DNA of 64,000 nucleotides from contig NC_081823.1 of assembly GCF_030704535.1 (NCBI RefSeq), positions 25,053,501 to 25,117,500 on the forward strand, in the 5' to 3' direction. The DNA comes from Vitis vinifera. Its lineage: Eukaryota; Streptophyta; Magnoliopsida; Vitales; Vitaceae. The position numbers and the translations under genes were made by a program. Of the stretch, positions 46,200-60,400 are shown in pieces. How positions within the stretch are numbered: the stretch's first letter is position 1; every line of letters starts with the position of its first letter. The notes under the pieces were generated by a model. The model saw only the letters and a list, made by a program, of their open reading frames with translations, was not told the DNA's origin and did no database searches.

Positions 46200-48825
46200 A
46201 AAATTTAATTCTTTCACAATGGGTGACTTTGGCTGCAAGTCATCTTGTTTTATTTGTAGACTCCAACCACATGTCTTTGCTGCCATCACCTTGCTTAAAC
46301 TAGTGCCACTAGTTCACTGGGCTAAAATAAGGTCTGAAATAATTTCTTGGTCAAATTTCAATTCAAAGATGACGAGTCCTGAAATTAGCCAAGTCAATCT
46401 TGTTGCCAAGTGAACATAGTGCATATGTAATCCTGAGAAAATGTATTAGCCTAGAACTAGAGAATTCGAGCTCTGAACCATGTGGGTTGATCATGCCCGG
46501 TGATGGTAAAAAAAGGGGAACCCTTTCCTGTACACTTTGTCTAACTTACCTAAGAGGGCTTTAATAATTTCACTTTATTAAGGGTTGTGCAAATTAGAGA
46601 GCCAAATCTAATTTAAGCTATTTGATAATAGGTTAAACTAGTAGAAAAGTAAATGTGCAAAAAAGTAAAGAAACTAGAATAGTGCACAGGAATTTGAAGT
46701 GTATAAAAAATTAAAATAATTGGAAATGAATGATTGACAAGCAATTAAAAGTTACTTCCAATAAAGTCGCTTCTAGTGATTTGAAAAAGTTTGGAGTCTG
46801 TAATTGAAGTCCTAGACCTTTCTGGTATAACCTCTAATCATATCTATGGCCTTTGAAGAGTCTTGACTTTAAGAAGTTGCCTAATAGGAAGTTGCCCCCT
46901 TTCTTTGGTGTTCTAGACCATGAAGAGTCTTATCTGAGCCTGACCATGAGTTCTATGCCTATTTTATGGTGGTCTTCTATTTTCCGGCAGGGGTCTGCTC
47001 AGGTCTTAGACTCATTTCCAAGAGGAATACGATCTCAATTCTATTGTCAAAAATAATATAAAGTTCTGCTCATGTTTGGGAGGAGAGGAGTGCACAAAGA
47101 GGCTTACAAGTTTAGGACTTGAGTATGATGCCTATCATACACATGATAGTTTACTCTTCAATCATTATGAGATTTGGTTTGAGTTCAGGAGGTCAAAAGC
47201 TTAGAGTTCTTTCAATTTAGTCTTTTTGGGTTAAGTTATTAGCGATTTTGAAGCAAGCAATGTAGCTGTCAGCTGAAAGTGGGTACATTGTGTTGCTCTT
47301 TGTTGGAATGGCGACATTTTTTGGAATGTTGGATTTTCAATGCCCTGTTGATATTTGTACGTGGAAGAAAGAAGGCTTACTCACTTGCAGATTTTTTTAG
47401 ATGAATCGTAAATCTGGCAGGAAACAGAGGCCCTGCTTTGTATTTTTGACATGAAGATGATTGTGTAACTATTATTTAGGTATTTGAGATTGAGTGCAAA
47501 AGAGGGGGCTTTGTGTTATTTGAGACTGACACATCATGTAATGAGTAGTATATATTTGGGATTTATTTAATTAGCTGCAGTACAGACATTTTATCTTGCC
47601 ATTCTCTGCTGTTATTGATCATTGCACGGGAAACTCCTTTACACGCTTGCAATAAACTTGAATGATTGTGTTCAAATAATCATTTACTTAATGTTCTGTT
47701 TCTGGTGAGGGGACCTGCTTTCAATTAGTAAAACCATATGATTGATTTGCTTTTGACTGCAATGTAGTTATATGCTTGCTGTGATTGTGTTTGCATGATG
47801 CTTCAAACCTTTCTGAACATCAAAATGTTTGTTTGTTTCTCGTTTTCTTGTTTTTTTATTGGTAACTAGTCTTGTAGAAATGGATTCAGATTTGAAGTTT
47901 GTATGATATTCAGGGGTTGCTGCTGTGGAAACCTCCCTTTGCAGGCAAACTTAAGGTAAACATGGTGGTACCCAGGGTATTATAAACAAGATAAAGTTGA
48001 GTAGATTTTTTTGTCATGAGAGAGGGATTTCAACAAGTACAAAAGTTGCTAGTCCCAGAGCCATTGGAGCAACGTTTTCTTCAGGCTAGAGAAATTTGTT
48101 AATCAATCCGTGAAATTAGGCTTGTCAAAAATAATTTTTTTCATAGAATAATAATAATGCCATCAATATAACAGTATAACTTTGTTTCCTAGTTATGAAC
48201 CATATGACCTCAAATGTCTATAGATGGTTTGGAAATCTGTTAATATTGACAGAATATGAATATACGCTCTAAATGGCATTAGATATGAATTTTCCTAAAG
48301 ATAACCTTTTTGTGGATAAGCAATCTATTTAATGGTCCACTTATTTTGAGCACATACAGAAAAAAATCATACAACAGAAAAGATGAAATAACACATGGCA
48401 GCAGAACCTAAAGACTACATTTGTAAATGCTGATTTTTGGTACAAGAACAAGAGGAAGGTCAAGGCATTCTAGGATTGAGTTATTGAAATAATAATAGTA
48501 ATGCCATGGATGGGAAGTGGGAACAAGGGGCATTTTTTCACTTTTGTGCAAAATTGGGGGCAAACTGTGACACTAACTATGCATCATTAATTATTATCGA
48601 ATAATATTAGATAGACAGGCCAAAACTGCTAAGTGGTAACAAGTAACATTCTTTTGTTGTACATCAGATAACACTAAGATCATCCCCATTCGGGAAAAAT
48701 ACCCTCTTTAAATTAATTTCCTAAAAAGTTTATCTATTATATTTTCTCTAATGTTTCTCCAGCTGCATTCAATTAGTTACTGGTATAAAAATTTAAACCA
48801 TATCTACATGGGTTTGATTGAGTAC
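45345..48825. other. Intergenic DNA, no gene supported
   Basis: Mixed composition, less AT-rich than adjacent DNA, with only short frames. A non-coding transcript is possible but unsupported. Confidence 0.45.
46155..46193. repeat. (AT)n microsatellite, about 39 bp
   Basis: Uninterrupted AT dinucleotides. Confidence 0.95.
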
Positions 48826-49014
48826 CTGCATCGGATTCCTAGAAGGTTTTATTCTGCCATCTGATGGAAATATGGTTTTTTCTTTATGGGTTTGTTGGTC
48901 TAAGAAATGCAATCTAGAGCCTATCTCAAGTTTCTGAAAGCAGAGATCCTCAGGCCTTGAAGTTGAGTTTTGTTGGGGGAGGAAATTATCTGACATTGAT
49001 GTTTGATTATCACT
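48826..49014 (-). other. Exon-like 63-codon open segment, function unknown
   Basis: On the - strand the segment starts after ATTCTTAG| and ends CAG|GTACTC. It is exactly 189 nt, open in phase 0, and reads SDNQTSMSDNFLPQQNST... through EDLCFQKLEIGSRLHFLDQQ. The composition looks protein-coding, but I do not recognise the family and found no neighbouring exons. It could be one exon of a decayed or captured gene. Confidence 0.3.
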
Positions 49015-49789
49015 CTAAGAATATAATTTTTCCTCTTTTTTGCTATGAAAACATTTGTCTTCTTATTTATTTTTAATTAGAAAATGTTTTTTTTTTTTGA
49101 GAAATTAATAGGTAATCAGATATTGTTTTACTTTGAAAATTATCTTTTATTCAATGTTTTTTTTATTGAATTAGATGTTTTTTGTAAATATTTTTTAAAG
49201 TTTTAAAATAGTTATAAAAAATTATTAATTTTAAACTAATATATAATCAAATAATTTCTTATATCATGATTGATATTTATTTATTAATCCAATTCTTTTT
49301 GTAAATATTTTTCAAATTTTTATTTAAATCATAAAAAAAAAAATTATTTTTAGGTTTTTTTTAACAATATAAATGTATATTATTTTTTTAAGATTGATGT
49401 TTATATAATTTGTTGTAATGAAAAGTTTTTTTTGTTTATCATACTATTTTTTGTAATTAAAATTTTATGTCCTTTTTGGTAATTTATTAATATTAAAAGT
49501 GTTTTTCACATAAACACTGCAACAAATTAAAAACATTTTCACTAGAATCACTGTTAAGCATGTTCTAAATACATTTAGTTTGATCTATTTGTTACCTAAA
49601 ATCAATTTGAAGAATTCCTTAAATATATTCAAATGCTATTTAAGACCGATATTGATAGCTATAAAATTGTATTTTTCACCTTTATAATGCAATTTTAGTG
49701 TTCTCAAACCGATTAAAGATGAGTCCTTAATCCCTTCTTTCTAGTAGATTTCTAATTAAGAGTCTTAACAAGTTAATTTGGATTTTTGG
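49015..49789. other. AT-rich intergenic DNA
   Basis: Low-complexity A/T sequence. An AGTGTTTTTCAC-type repeat piece lies at 49496-49560. Confidence 0.5.
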
Positions 49790-50040
49790 ATTGTTATTAG
49801 ATGCGTAGGAGTGGAGACATTAGTGTTAGCAACCAAGGGAAGATAACATTGAGAAAGGGGCTTTTGTTGGATGATGTTCATGCTTTTGGGCATGTTTTAA
49901 GGAATTATGTTATTTTGGATGGTTTTGAAATCAAGAAATTGAAGAATGAGAGGACAAGAGTCGCTCTCGTGTTTGTGACAAAGGGATGTCTTTAAAGGAT
50001 TTATGTTTCTCCAACTACACGTGGCGTCACTTAAAGACCA
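49790..50040 (+). pseudogene. Relic Mutator-like (MULE) transposase DNA-binding domain
   Basis: The frame reads GKITLRKGLLLDDVHAFGHV, then LRNYVILDGFEIKKLKNERT, RVALVFVTKGCL, a TAA, and RIYVSP. This is the pattern of the MuDR N-terminal domain, in which a Cys...Cys-Pro-Trp-Arg motif follows; here the stop stands near the Trp position. Further stops follow at once. No MULE core, SWIM zinc finger or terminal repeats were seen. Confidence 0.6.
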
Positions 50041-50690
50041 AGAGCTTAAAGAATTCAAAATTTTATTTCTTTCGAGTATTAAAAATAAAAATACTTCTTA
50101 AAATTATTATGAAATATATTCTAAAAAATTGTTTGAGAGTGTGTTTAAAAGTGATTTTAGAAAATATTTCTAACATTTTTAATACTTAAATGATAAAAAA
50201 ATTTCAGGTATTAAAAATATTAAAAACATCTTCTAGAATTACTATCAAACAAGTTTTGATAATAATTATAGAAAGTGTTTTTAACACTTAAAACACTTTA
50301 GTGAAACTGTTGAAAAGATTAGAAAAACTTATTATAATCATTATTAATCACACTTTAAATAATGTATTTGAGAGTGATTTTACAAAGTATTTTTAGCATT
50401 TTTAATACTTGAATGTATTTATCCGGAAAACATTTGAATGGTTTTTCAATACTATAAGTGATTTTAAAAAATGTTTTTTAAACTTTACGAGTTTATTTGG
50501 TAGTGATTTTAAGAAGTGTTTTTAAACTTTCTAACACTTAAATTTTTTTATCTTTCAAATATTATAAAGATTAAAAACATTTTATAGAATTATTATTGAA
50601 CGCACTTGATTTTTCTTAAAAAACATTTTTTAGTCTAAAAACGCATTTTAAAAACACTTAAGGAACTTTTAAGGTCTCAACCTTTGCTCT
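50041..50690. repeat. Array of MITE-like AGTGTTTTT repeats
   Basis: At least three diverged units follow each other, marked by TTTGAGAGTG, ATTACTATCAAAC and TTTGGTAGTGATTTTAAGAAG. They are the same family as at 9873 and 44545. Confidence 0.55.
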
Positions 50691-51457
50691 CCTCCCAAAA
50701 TGATATTATTAATTTCAAAATCTAAATCCTTAAGGCTATTACATCGATTATAAGAACAACATGCAAACACGTCTATGATAATGAGAATATAAATTTGAGG
50801 AGATGTGAGTTAGTTTAATTTTTTTTTGTAACATTTGGAATTTAAGGTCTATAGACCAAAAAGAAGATCAAGAAAATCACATTTTTAGAGTTGGAAACGT
50901 TTTCCTTATAGGAATCAAACATAACCAAACATAGCATTTTTAGATTTTCCCGGAAAATATTTTATTTTTATCTTTCAAGACGGAGGAAGAAAAAGTTAAT
51001 AAAGATAAAAAAAAAATGCCAAAGAAAAGAAAAGCTGTTTTAATTTATTGTTATTGCTGTAATAAGAACGTTTCTAGCATTTTTCATAAATTCAACTATG
51101 TTGTCGGATATATGGCAAGATAACAACAAGGGATGTATTTGAAGTTTGACCAGTGTTCAAAGAGTGCTAGTATAATTTTAGAAATTAGAGGAGGTGCCTA
51201 TGCAATTATCGTAAAAAATAAGGGCCTAGATGTAATTCATCCGAATTACGAAAACAAACAACATTATTAGTCATTACAACAGAATTTGGATTTTATTATC
51301 ACTGATTCCTTTTCCTACACATTTTTCTTGCCTGCCAAACAGGGTCGGACTCGAAATTCACAGTAGCATCGCCTTTGCTCCTTTCCATATCTATTTTATA
51401 GCTCGAAGCAATACTGGGTCAGGTCGCGAATATTGAAGAAGGGAGAAGAGATAAACA
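50691..51457 (+). promoter_or_regulatory. Upstream region of the CYP59-like gene
   Basis: No gene was recognised. ATTTTATAG near 51391 is a possible TATA-like element about 65 bp before the start codon; the short leader ends GAGATAAACA before ATG. Confidence 0.35.
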
Positions 51458-54400
51458 ATGTCAGTGTTGATAGTGACGAGTTTGGGGGACATAGTGGTGG
51501 ATTTGTACACAGATCGCTGTCCTCTCACCTCCAAGAACTTCTTAAAGCTCTGCAAGTACGCTTGCTTTCCCCTTTTCCTTCTTGTCTATTCATTTTCTGG
51601 GCACCCAAACACTCGTTTTTCTTATGCCTTTATAAAACATTAGGCTAATTTATGGGTGTTTTTGGATTACAACTGAGAGTGATTATTCGAATTGGAATAG
51701 TTGTTTGTTCGAATCCTGTTGTACGATGTGCTTTCATTCATTCCCTTGTGATGTTTTAGTCGCTAGGGCTTTTTTTTTTTTTTTTTTTGGGTTTTCCTGA
51801 AACTTCCGCGGCATTGTTCTGCTCTGTTTGGTTGCTGAGAAAATGACAGGAAAAATGGGAACTGTGGGGGTTGTAATTTTTCAACCCCCCTTGAAAATCG
51901 ATGAATCATAATCATCTAACCTTAGTTGTTGAATTTGTTTCAGTCTGAATGTAAGCTTTTGTTTTCTAGGATCCCAAAGAATGAGAAACATGGGATGTAA
52001 AATTTTCTCAGCTGCCAAACGGAGTATTGTTGTGGGTGTCCTGATTTGGTTTAATAAAATCTTCAGTCTGCGGTGTTTTGCTTTGAAAATGGAGGACAAG
52101 AAATGATTTTTTTTTTTTAAATGGCTTGCGTGTGTGTTTTTCTGTTTTTATTTTTGTTTTTGATTTATGAAGAAAGAAACTTTTAACTTGGACCTTGACA
52201 TTAAACTTGAAGGTGTCTTGTTCTGTCCTTTTACCACCAATGCTCAAATCAGTTTAGATGGAAAAACACAACTTTGGTTTTGAGTTTCAAATGCTGAACT
52301 AGTATAAACATTATAGATGACAATGCATCAGAAAATATTTCATTTATCTTATTTGTAGAGCATAAATATTACTCTTTATGTGCCTATCTGTTGGTTGTGC
52401 AATGACAGTAAAAAGAAAAGTCTATCAATAACACAAGAAAACATGAAAATTTATTGTTTGTGTCAAATTTGTGTAGAGTTAGGTTTTTTTTTTTTTTTTT
52501 TTTTTGTGTCAAATTGGTGCAAGTGTTATGCTTACCTACTTATTTTTCCAGCTTCCATGTTTCTCAATTTAGCACAAGATAAATTAGAGAGCTATCATGT
52601 TGGCTGCCATATCAAGTAGGAAAAAATTAGTAAAACTTTATATACCGAAAAATGATACTCTTAGAACTGTTTAGCAGAAAGACATAATGATATCCCTAGT
52701 AATCCTTTAGCAGAGTCAAGAGTATCTCATATTTGTGTGTTGTGTGTTCTAGAGGAGACTCTCAATTACTCTGATATGTATGATCTTTGGATGTATATTG
52801 TTTTGGTTCAGTATCATGACTTTTGGGCAATGCAGGATCAAATATTACAATGGTTGTCTGTTTCACATGGTTCAGAAGGATTTTACGGCACAGACTGGTG
52901 ACCCGACTGCAACGGGGACTGGTGGTGATTCTATCTACAAGTAAGAAACTTTGCATATTCTGGTTGATGAGATGAATATCACTACATTTCTTACAGAGGA
53001 AGTTGCACAATCCTATATTTTCCATTGATAGCTCTGAACTATTTTTTGTGCTGTATTGCTCAATTTCATCTGATAGTGATTTGGTTCTAGATATGATGTG
53101 TTTTGCACCAATCTATCTCAAATAAAAGCATCACATTGTTTCTATCCTTGAAGTTTTTGTTTTCCCCTGTTTTATTGCTCCCTTTTTGTTTACTTCTGTG
53201 AGTAAAATTGGTTCTACACAATCTCAAATGCTCATGTGTTATTTTTCAGATTTCTATATGGTGATCAAGCTCGCTTTTTCAATGATGAGGTCCATCTGGA
53301 TTTAAAGCATTCAAAAACAGGAACTGTTGCCATGGCTAGTGCAGGAGAGAATCTTAATGCTTCTCAGGTATAATTGGCTCATGTTTATTGTTAAACGTTC
53401 CCACATAAATAAAAAATTTCCAAGTCATTTTTCCTCTTGTATCCTATTTATCCTATTTGTAGATGTTTCTGAAGTTATGTTAAGAACTCATGAAACTGCT
53501 TTTGTTTTCAGTTCTATTTCACGCTGCGTGATGATCTAGACTACCTGGATGGAAAGCATACTGTAAGTCTCCTCATCCATGATTTTTCATTATCAAATGA
53601 ATCCTGAATGATATTTGTTATATCAACCCTTGAAGGGATGCATGTGCTCAATTCCCTTGTTCTAATTCATGATTGTCCTGATGGGATCCTTGCAACATTT
53701 GTTACTTATCTTATTCACCTTATGGATTTCAAGAGACTATTTCTGTCTGAGGCTATTTTCAGTTATTGTTCTAGTGATTTGTATTTTTGAATGGTGTAAT
53801 TTGAAGAGCTTGTGGTTGGTTCTCAGTTTGGCTACCAGCATCTTGGACTCATTCTCTACATTTTTGAGAAGTGGAAGGATGAAAGAGATGACATGTGATA
53901 GACAAACACATGTACATTACATCTTGTATATTTTGTGCTTTATTGTGATTTTCAGTGAGGTAGGATTCAGAGTTGAATGATGATATAATCCCCTCTACCT
54001 GCTATATGATTGCTTCCCTAATAAATGAAACTTCATGACTAACCATCACTCTAAAGATTATAAAAGTGGTTACAGGCTTACAGCAAGTGAGTTCCCTTCT
54101 TTATACCATAAGCAGGGAGAATTCCTGGATTTGGAATGTCAATGTAAAATGTTCATTTTGGTCACCCTGTTTGCAGTGCCTTAGTATAGATTTAAGGTGT
54201 TTTGAATGTACTTACTCTTTCAATGCAGTGAAATGGTTATTTATGATAAAAAGGAAAAAAAAAAAAAAAAGGAAAAGAAATCTAGATGATGGTGTTGAGA
54301 GTTTCTAGATTGTTGGCCTATTGTCTTGCAAAGAATTATTGTTGTTATTATGATTATTATTTCTATTACTATCACTATTACTGTTACCATCAATACTATT

Positions 54401-57400
54401 ATTATTACTATAACTATCACTATTACCATTATCGTCATTAGTATTATCATAGATAATCGTATCATCTACAGGAAATTAAGATGATTTTACTCTATTTATA
54501 TACTGCAGAATGTGAGTGTTACCCTTTTAATGCTCTCATCTTTGGGATGGTTATATTATGGGGATATTAGGAAAGTTATCCACTACTATTTGTGTTTTGG
54601 AATTTTATACAGGACTATTGAAGGACTTCAATGAGATGATTTTGGGAATGGTCAGCCGTTTCTACAAACTTTTATGTTCTACATGGTTTCTTTGTGGGCT
54701 GACCATTTACCAGTTTTTGAAAAATAAGAGAGTAGACTTTAGTTGGAAACTATTATGGTTTTGATGGAAAATGTAAAGTTGTAACTTTGATCATTCTTAT
54801 TCTTCCAAGGGGAATCCCTTTCTTCTAGTAAATTTAATGAAATCTTATTGTTTACCACTGTAGGTTTTTGGTGAGGTTGCAGAAGGGCTTGAGACACTAA
54901 CGAGGATAAATGAAGCTTATGTGGATGATAAAGGGAGACCATATAAAAATATCCGGTTTGTTTCACTTTTGTTTATATTTAATTTAATGATATTTTTTCT
55001 CCTTTTGTATTCTATCATATGCGACATGAACTAAAAATCCCTCCTATTTTGACAGAATCAAACACACTTATATATTGGATGATCCTTTTGGTGATCCTTC
55101 CCAGCTCACTGAGTTAATTCCTGACGCTTCTCCAGAAGGAAAGCCAAAGGATGAGGTAATCATTGATGCGAGGTTTTATTTATGTATTTATTTATGAGGC
55201 ATGTTGAAACTCAGTTAAAATGATTGATAATCAATTTCAATAGCACTTGAAAGAACATGTTTCCCATGTGAAAATATACAATCACTGAAGTTCTCAAAAT
55301 GGTTAATGTTGAAATGAGGTCCTCTTTCTTATAGCAAGTGTGAAGAATTGAAAGGATATTAAAGGGTACATGAACCAAATTCTTATCATTTCATTTCATT
55401 CAGTTTCCAAATAGTACCTAATTTTTTCGTGTGGTTCAAGGTGGTCCATGACCAATGGATATGTTTTAGTTCATCTCATTAGAAATGCATTCTCATTATA
55501 CATTTAATATCTTTTTGACGTGGTTCAAACAGTATTTGAAGCCTGAAATTGGAAGTTAATGGTACTGAGTTGATTTGAAACCTTACAGTTTACTTTTCAT
55601 TGGCTCAGCATAAGCTGGCTAATATGAGTGGTCTATCCAATAGTTGGTAGCGTTTAAGACAAGCAAATGAGGACGGTGTGCTGCATGGGCATGGTGTTGG
55701 CAGTCCCATTCCTGAAGCCGTGGAGTCTCATTTAGCTTGCCTGAACCAAGTGTCTGAGGGTAGTGCCTTCTTTAGGACTGTGACTAGCATCCCTAATGAG
55801 TCTTGTAACCCAGAAACAGATTGGCCTGCTTCATAAGGTTTTTTCTTAGAGGGCCTTCCCCCCAGTAAAGTGGCCAAGGCCCTCTCGATTATGTCCTCTA
55901 TGAACATCAAGTTAGTCAAGTGTCACCAGAACATCACACCTTTGGGAATTAATAGAACATCAGTGATGGATAAGGTGTATGTTGGGCAAAAGTACAAGCC
56001 TTCCTTGGTTAACTAGGAGCCGTTGGTTGGAGGTTAGGGATAGAGAAGTCTTGTTATGAGGATCATCAATTGGAATACTCGAGGATTGGGATCCAGAAAT
56101 AGAAGAAGGGTGATTAAAGATTTTTTGCGAAAGGAGAATCCAAAAATTGTGATGTTCCAAGAAACAAAAAGGGAGGTTTGTGGGGAGTGTTTGGTCAGTT
56201 AGGAATAAGGATTTGGCCTTCCTTCTAGCTTGTGGGGCTTTAGGTGGGGTTTTGATTATTTGGGTTTTGAAAAAGCTTATGACCACATGGATTGGGGCTT
56301 TCTAGACCATGCACTTGGAAGGAAGGGTTTAGATCTAAATGGAGGACTTGGATGAGAGGTAGTTTATCCTTTGTCTCTTTTGTAGTTCTAGTAAATGGTA
56401 ATGCCAAAAGGTGGGTTAAAGCTTCTAGAGAATTGAGACAAGGAGATCCTTTATCTCCATTTCTCTTTACCATTATAGTCGATGTGCTAAGTAGATTGAT
56501 GTTGAGGGCTGTGGAGAGTGGGTTACTGGAAGGATTTGGGGTTGGAAGGAGTGGGACTACTATTTCCCACTTGCAATTTACAGATGCCACCATATTTTTT
56601 TCAAGAGTTTCTCTAAAAGAATTGGAAACTCGTAAGATAATTTTGGTAGTGTTTGGGCATATTTATGGACTTAAAGTCAATCTAGAGAAGAGTACCCTCT
56701 TTGGCATCAATGTTGATCTAGATCAACTCGATAGAATGGCTTTGGTCCTTGATTGCAAGGTGTTGGAGTGCCTATTCCTTACTTGGGACTTCCATTGGGG
56801 GATCTCAAAGGCAGGTGTATTCTAGGATTCGGTGATGAAGAGAGTTTTGCAAAGATTGGATGGGTAGAAAAAAGCCTTTTTGTCTTTAGGTGGGAGGATA
56901 ACTCTTATTAACTCGTGCTTATCTCATATCCCTAGCTATTTTCCTTCCATGTTCAAGATTCCTTCTTTAGTGGCGTTGAAAATTGAGAAATTGCAAAGAG
57001 ATTTTCTATGGACAGGGTTTGAGGAGCATGAGAAAGACAATCTTGTTAGTTGAGACTTAGTGTGTAAGGCTAAGGGGCAAAGGGGATTAGGGTTTGGGAA
57101 AAATTTTGTAAGGAATCATGCTCTATTAAGGAAGTGGCTTTGGAGGTATCTTGAGGAAAGGTACGCTCTTTGGCATCAGGTTATCCTAAGCATTTATGGG
57201 ACACATACCAATGGGTGGGATGCGAACACTGCAGTTGGATTGTCACATCGTTGTCCTTGGAAGGCCATTGCATAGGTCTTTCCAAAATTTTCCAAATACA
57301 CTCGGATGGGGATGGGAGATGGGTCAAGAATTCGGTTCTGGGAAGAATTGTGGTGAGGGGATCGACCTTTGTGCTCTTAATTCCTAGGTCTATTCAGAAT

Positions 57401-60400
57401 TGTCACAATTTAAAACCTCACTATCTCATCAGTTCTTAGGTCCTCTAATCCTTTCTCTTGAAATCTAAACTTCTATCGCAATCTTTCAGATCTCGAGATA
57501 GAAGATCTTGAAAGACTCATGTTCTCTCTTTCACACTTGCACTTATCTCCATTTGGTCATGACTCAAGAGCTTGGTCCCTGTCTTCTTCAGGTTTATTCA
57601 TAGTAAAGTCGTTCTTTTCAGTCTTATTCAACCATATCAATCAAACTCCATCATTCCATATTGATTTTGTTTGAAAATCCCTAGCCCCATTTAAGGTAAA
57701 ATCCTTTGCTTGATTAGTGACACTCAAGAAGGTAAACACCAATGACATGTTACAGCCAAGAAGATCCTACAAAGCCCTCAGTCTTGATGTTTTGTTTGTT
57801 GTGTATGGAGAGTGGTGAAACGGTAGATTATATCTTCTTACATTGCCCTTTAAGTTTGGGGCTTTGGCACAGACTATTCAGCTTGGCTCATATGGATTGG
57901 GTTCCTTCTAGGACTATATGTGACATGATGATTATTTCATATGGAGGATTGAGAAATTCCAGTAGAGGCACGGTGTTGCGGAAGTTTGCTTGTCTTGGGC
58001 TGATGTGGATTGTGTGGCGGGAGAGAAATGATAAGATTTTTTAGGACAAAGCGAGAACTTCAGAGGGTCTCTAGAAATAATTCATTTCTTAGCTTCCTTT
58101 TGGGCATCATGCACCACAACTTTTGAAGGTGTTCCCCCTTAATTTGATCCAACTTGATTGGATGTTGGTGTCTAGTTCCAAAGGTGTGGGCTAGTAAGGA
58201 TAGATTACTTTTGTATATTCCCACTTGGGACATAGCTTGTGGAACCTCATAGTTGTATAGATTCTTGAACTTGGAGGTTCTTGCTTTCTTTTGTGTATTT
58301 TTTGGAGGATTTCTCATCCTTCTTTGTTCTTATTTTTACTTACTTCAATATACTATACTGTTGTTTCTCATAAAAAAAAAGGAAAAAGAAAAATAAGACG
58401 AGCAATGCATGATGTAAGTGGCAAAATCAACCGAAAAAAATGGAATAAGTTACAGAAAAGTTTGTTATGCATAGGATACAATTTTTTTTTTGATAGGTGA
58501 GAGATGAACTTAGGGAGTGTTTAAGAATTAAAAAAAATGGAAAAAGAAGGTTGACCTTTGTCCCATTTCTTAGTCAGGAATGGCAGGCTGGGTACAGGAT
58601 GACAATTGCGATTGAAAAAAGAACTTGGTTTAATTGTGATGGTTTCAGGAAAATAGGTTCAATCCTGCAACTTATTACAACACTTCCATGTTGAAAATTC
58701 AGTTGCAAATTGAATCTACCTGGTCAAGTTTCAAGTCACATTTGTGATGTTTCCTGGGTTCTTGACTGTAATAGGGCATCCTTGCTGAGGTATGTGGAGG
58801 TTAGATTATTTGTTGCAAAAAATCATTGATAGTGCTAGAGGATTGGGGTTGCTCTTTTTACTTGGATATCTCAGTTGGCTAAGCAGCAGCGGGTTAGTTT
58901 GCTGTCAATGGGCTTTGCAGTGGGTGCCATTTGAAAGGGCTTTCACGCTGCTTTGTGATGGAACTTCTGTTCTGTTTTTGTGTTTTGTGTTTGCTATGAC
59001 TTTGTACTACTAGCTTGAAGTGTTGCTCATCCTTATTGTACTTATTATCAACGTAGTGTTTGTTCCTAGTAAAAAAAGAATTGTGCTTTCTTGGCCAGAG
59101 ATTTCTCTTCATACCCATATCTTCTAAACTCTCTACTTAGGTTGATGATGATGTGCGACTTGAAGATGATTGGGTTCCCCTGGATGAGCAATTAGATACA
59201 TCGGAGCTTGAGGAGCTTATCCGTTCAAAAGAGGCACATTCTCGTGCAGTTGTACTTGAGAGTGTAAGCATCTGCTACATTTATATTTGTTCCAGTATTT
59301 AATATCCAAATTAGAATGTAATCTTCAGTCTATATGACATAGATCATCATAGTTGTCTTATGTGCATCACAGATTGGGGACATTCCTGATGCTGAGATAA
59401 AGCCTCCTGACAATGTGCTATTTGTTTGTAAACTGAATCCAGTTACTGAAGTGAGTGCTTCTTCTCTTATCATAGCATTTATAGGGATGCCTTCTATGGC
59501 TATAGCTCTCAAGATCTTACTGCCTTCTATTCTAATTTCTAAGATTAGATGTGAAGTACTACTCCTATCACTTGTAACTGTGCTTTGTCATCTTAAGGTT
59601 CACTTTTTTATTTGTTTTTCACTTTTTTCTGCAGGATGAGGACTTGCATACCATATTTTCACGTTTTGGAACTGTGATATCGTAAGTTTATAAATATTTC
59701 TACCGTCTTGTTCCTTTTTCCATTTCTTAATGTGCTAGACATGTTTCTCATCATCAATAAATCATGACAGGGCGGAAATTATCCGTGATTTCAAGACTGG
59801 AGACAGTTTATGCTATGCTTTCATTGGTGAGCACAATCGCTTTTACCCCCCAACCCCCCACACACCGCCACCCCCCCTCCCCCAAGTTAACATGAACAAG
59901 AAAGCATAATGCACTCATATTGGTAACTATGCTTTCCATCCCATTGAAGAAATTAAAATGCAGATTGAAACAGATGTGGGGAGAATGTGTTGGACCTTAC
60001 TTGTGACATTTCTACCAGAAGTGATTGAAGTGGTACTTTAACAAAATTTCACAAAAATTTTCCTCTATCCAATGGAAATCATAACTTCTTTCCTTTTCTT
60101 TTCCTGCTGAAAGTGGTGCATTGTTAGCTTGTTACTATTCAGTAGTTAGAGGTTGAAGATGTTTTCCTAGCTCCTAGGAAGACTTGGACCATGGGTGTGG
60201 GTATTACCTCTAGTAGACCACTAGCTGCCATACTTATAACATAATCTTGGGTATCAAGATTTTTTCCCTTTCTTTATTTGGGCTTTTTTCTCTAGTTTAT
60301 ATATAATATATTGATGTTCATATGATCATAGACATGCTTAATTGTTTCTCCTTCTTGATATATGGCCATAATTCAGGTGATCTAACTTGATTTTTGTTGG

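Noticed and set aside
46219..46413. 64-aa + strand frame in the 45-48 kb region
   Set aside because: No recognisable family, no flanking exons and unremarkable length for chance.
58497..59118. Short frames between the LINE and exon 7 of CYP59
   Set aside because: Intronic, without domains; CYP59 continues in phase from 55155 to 59141.
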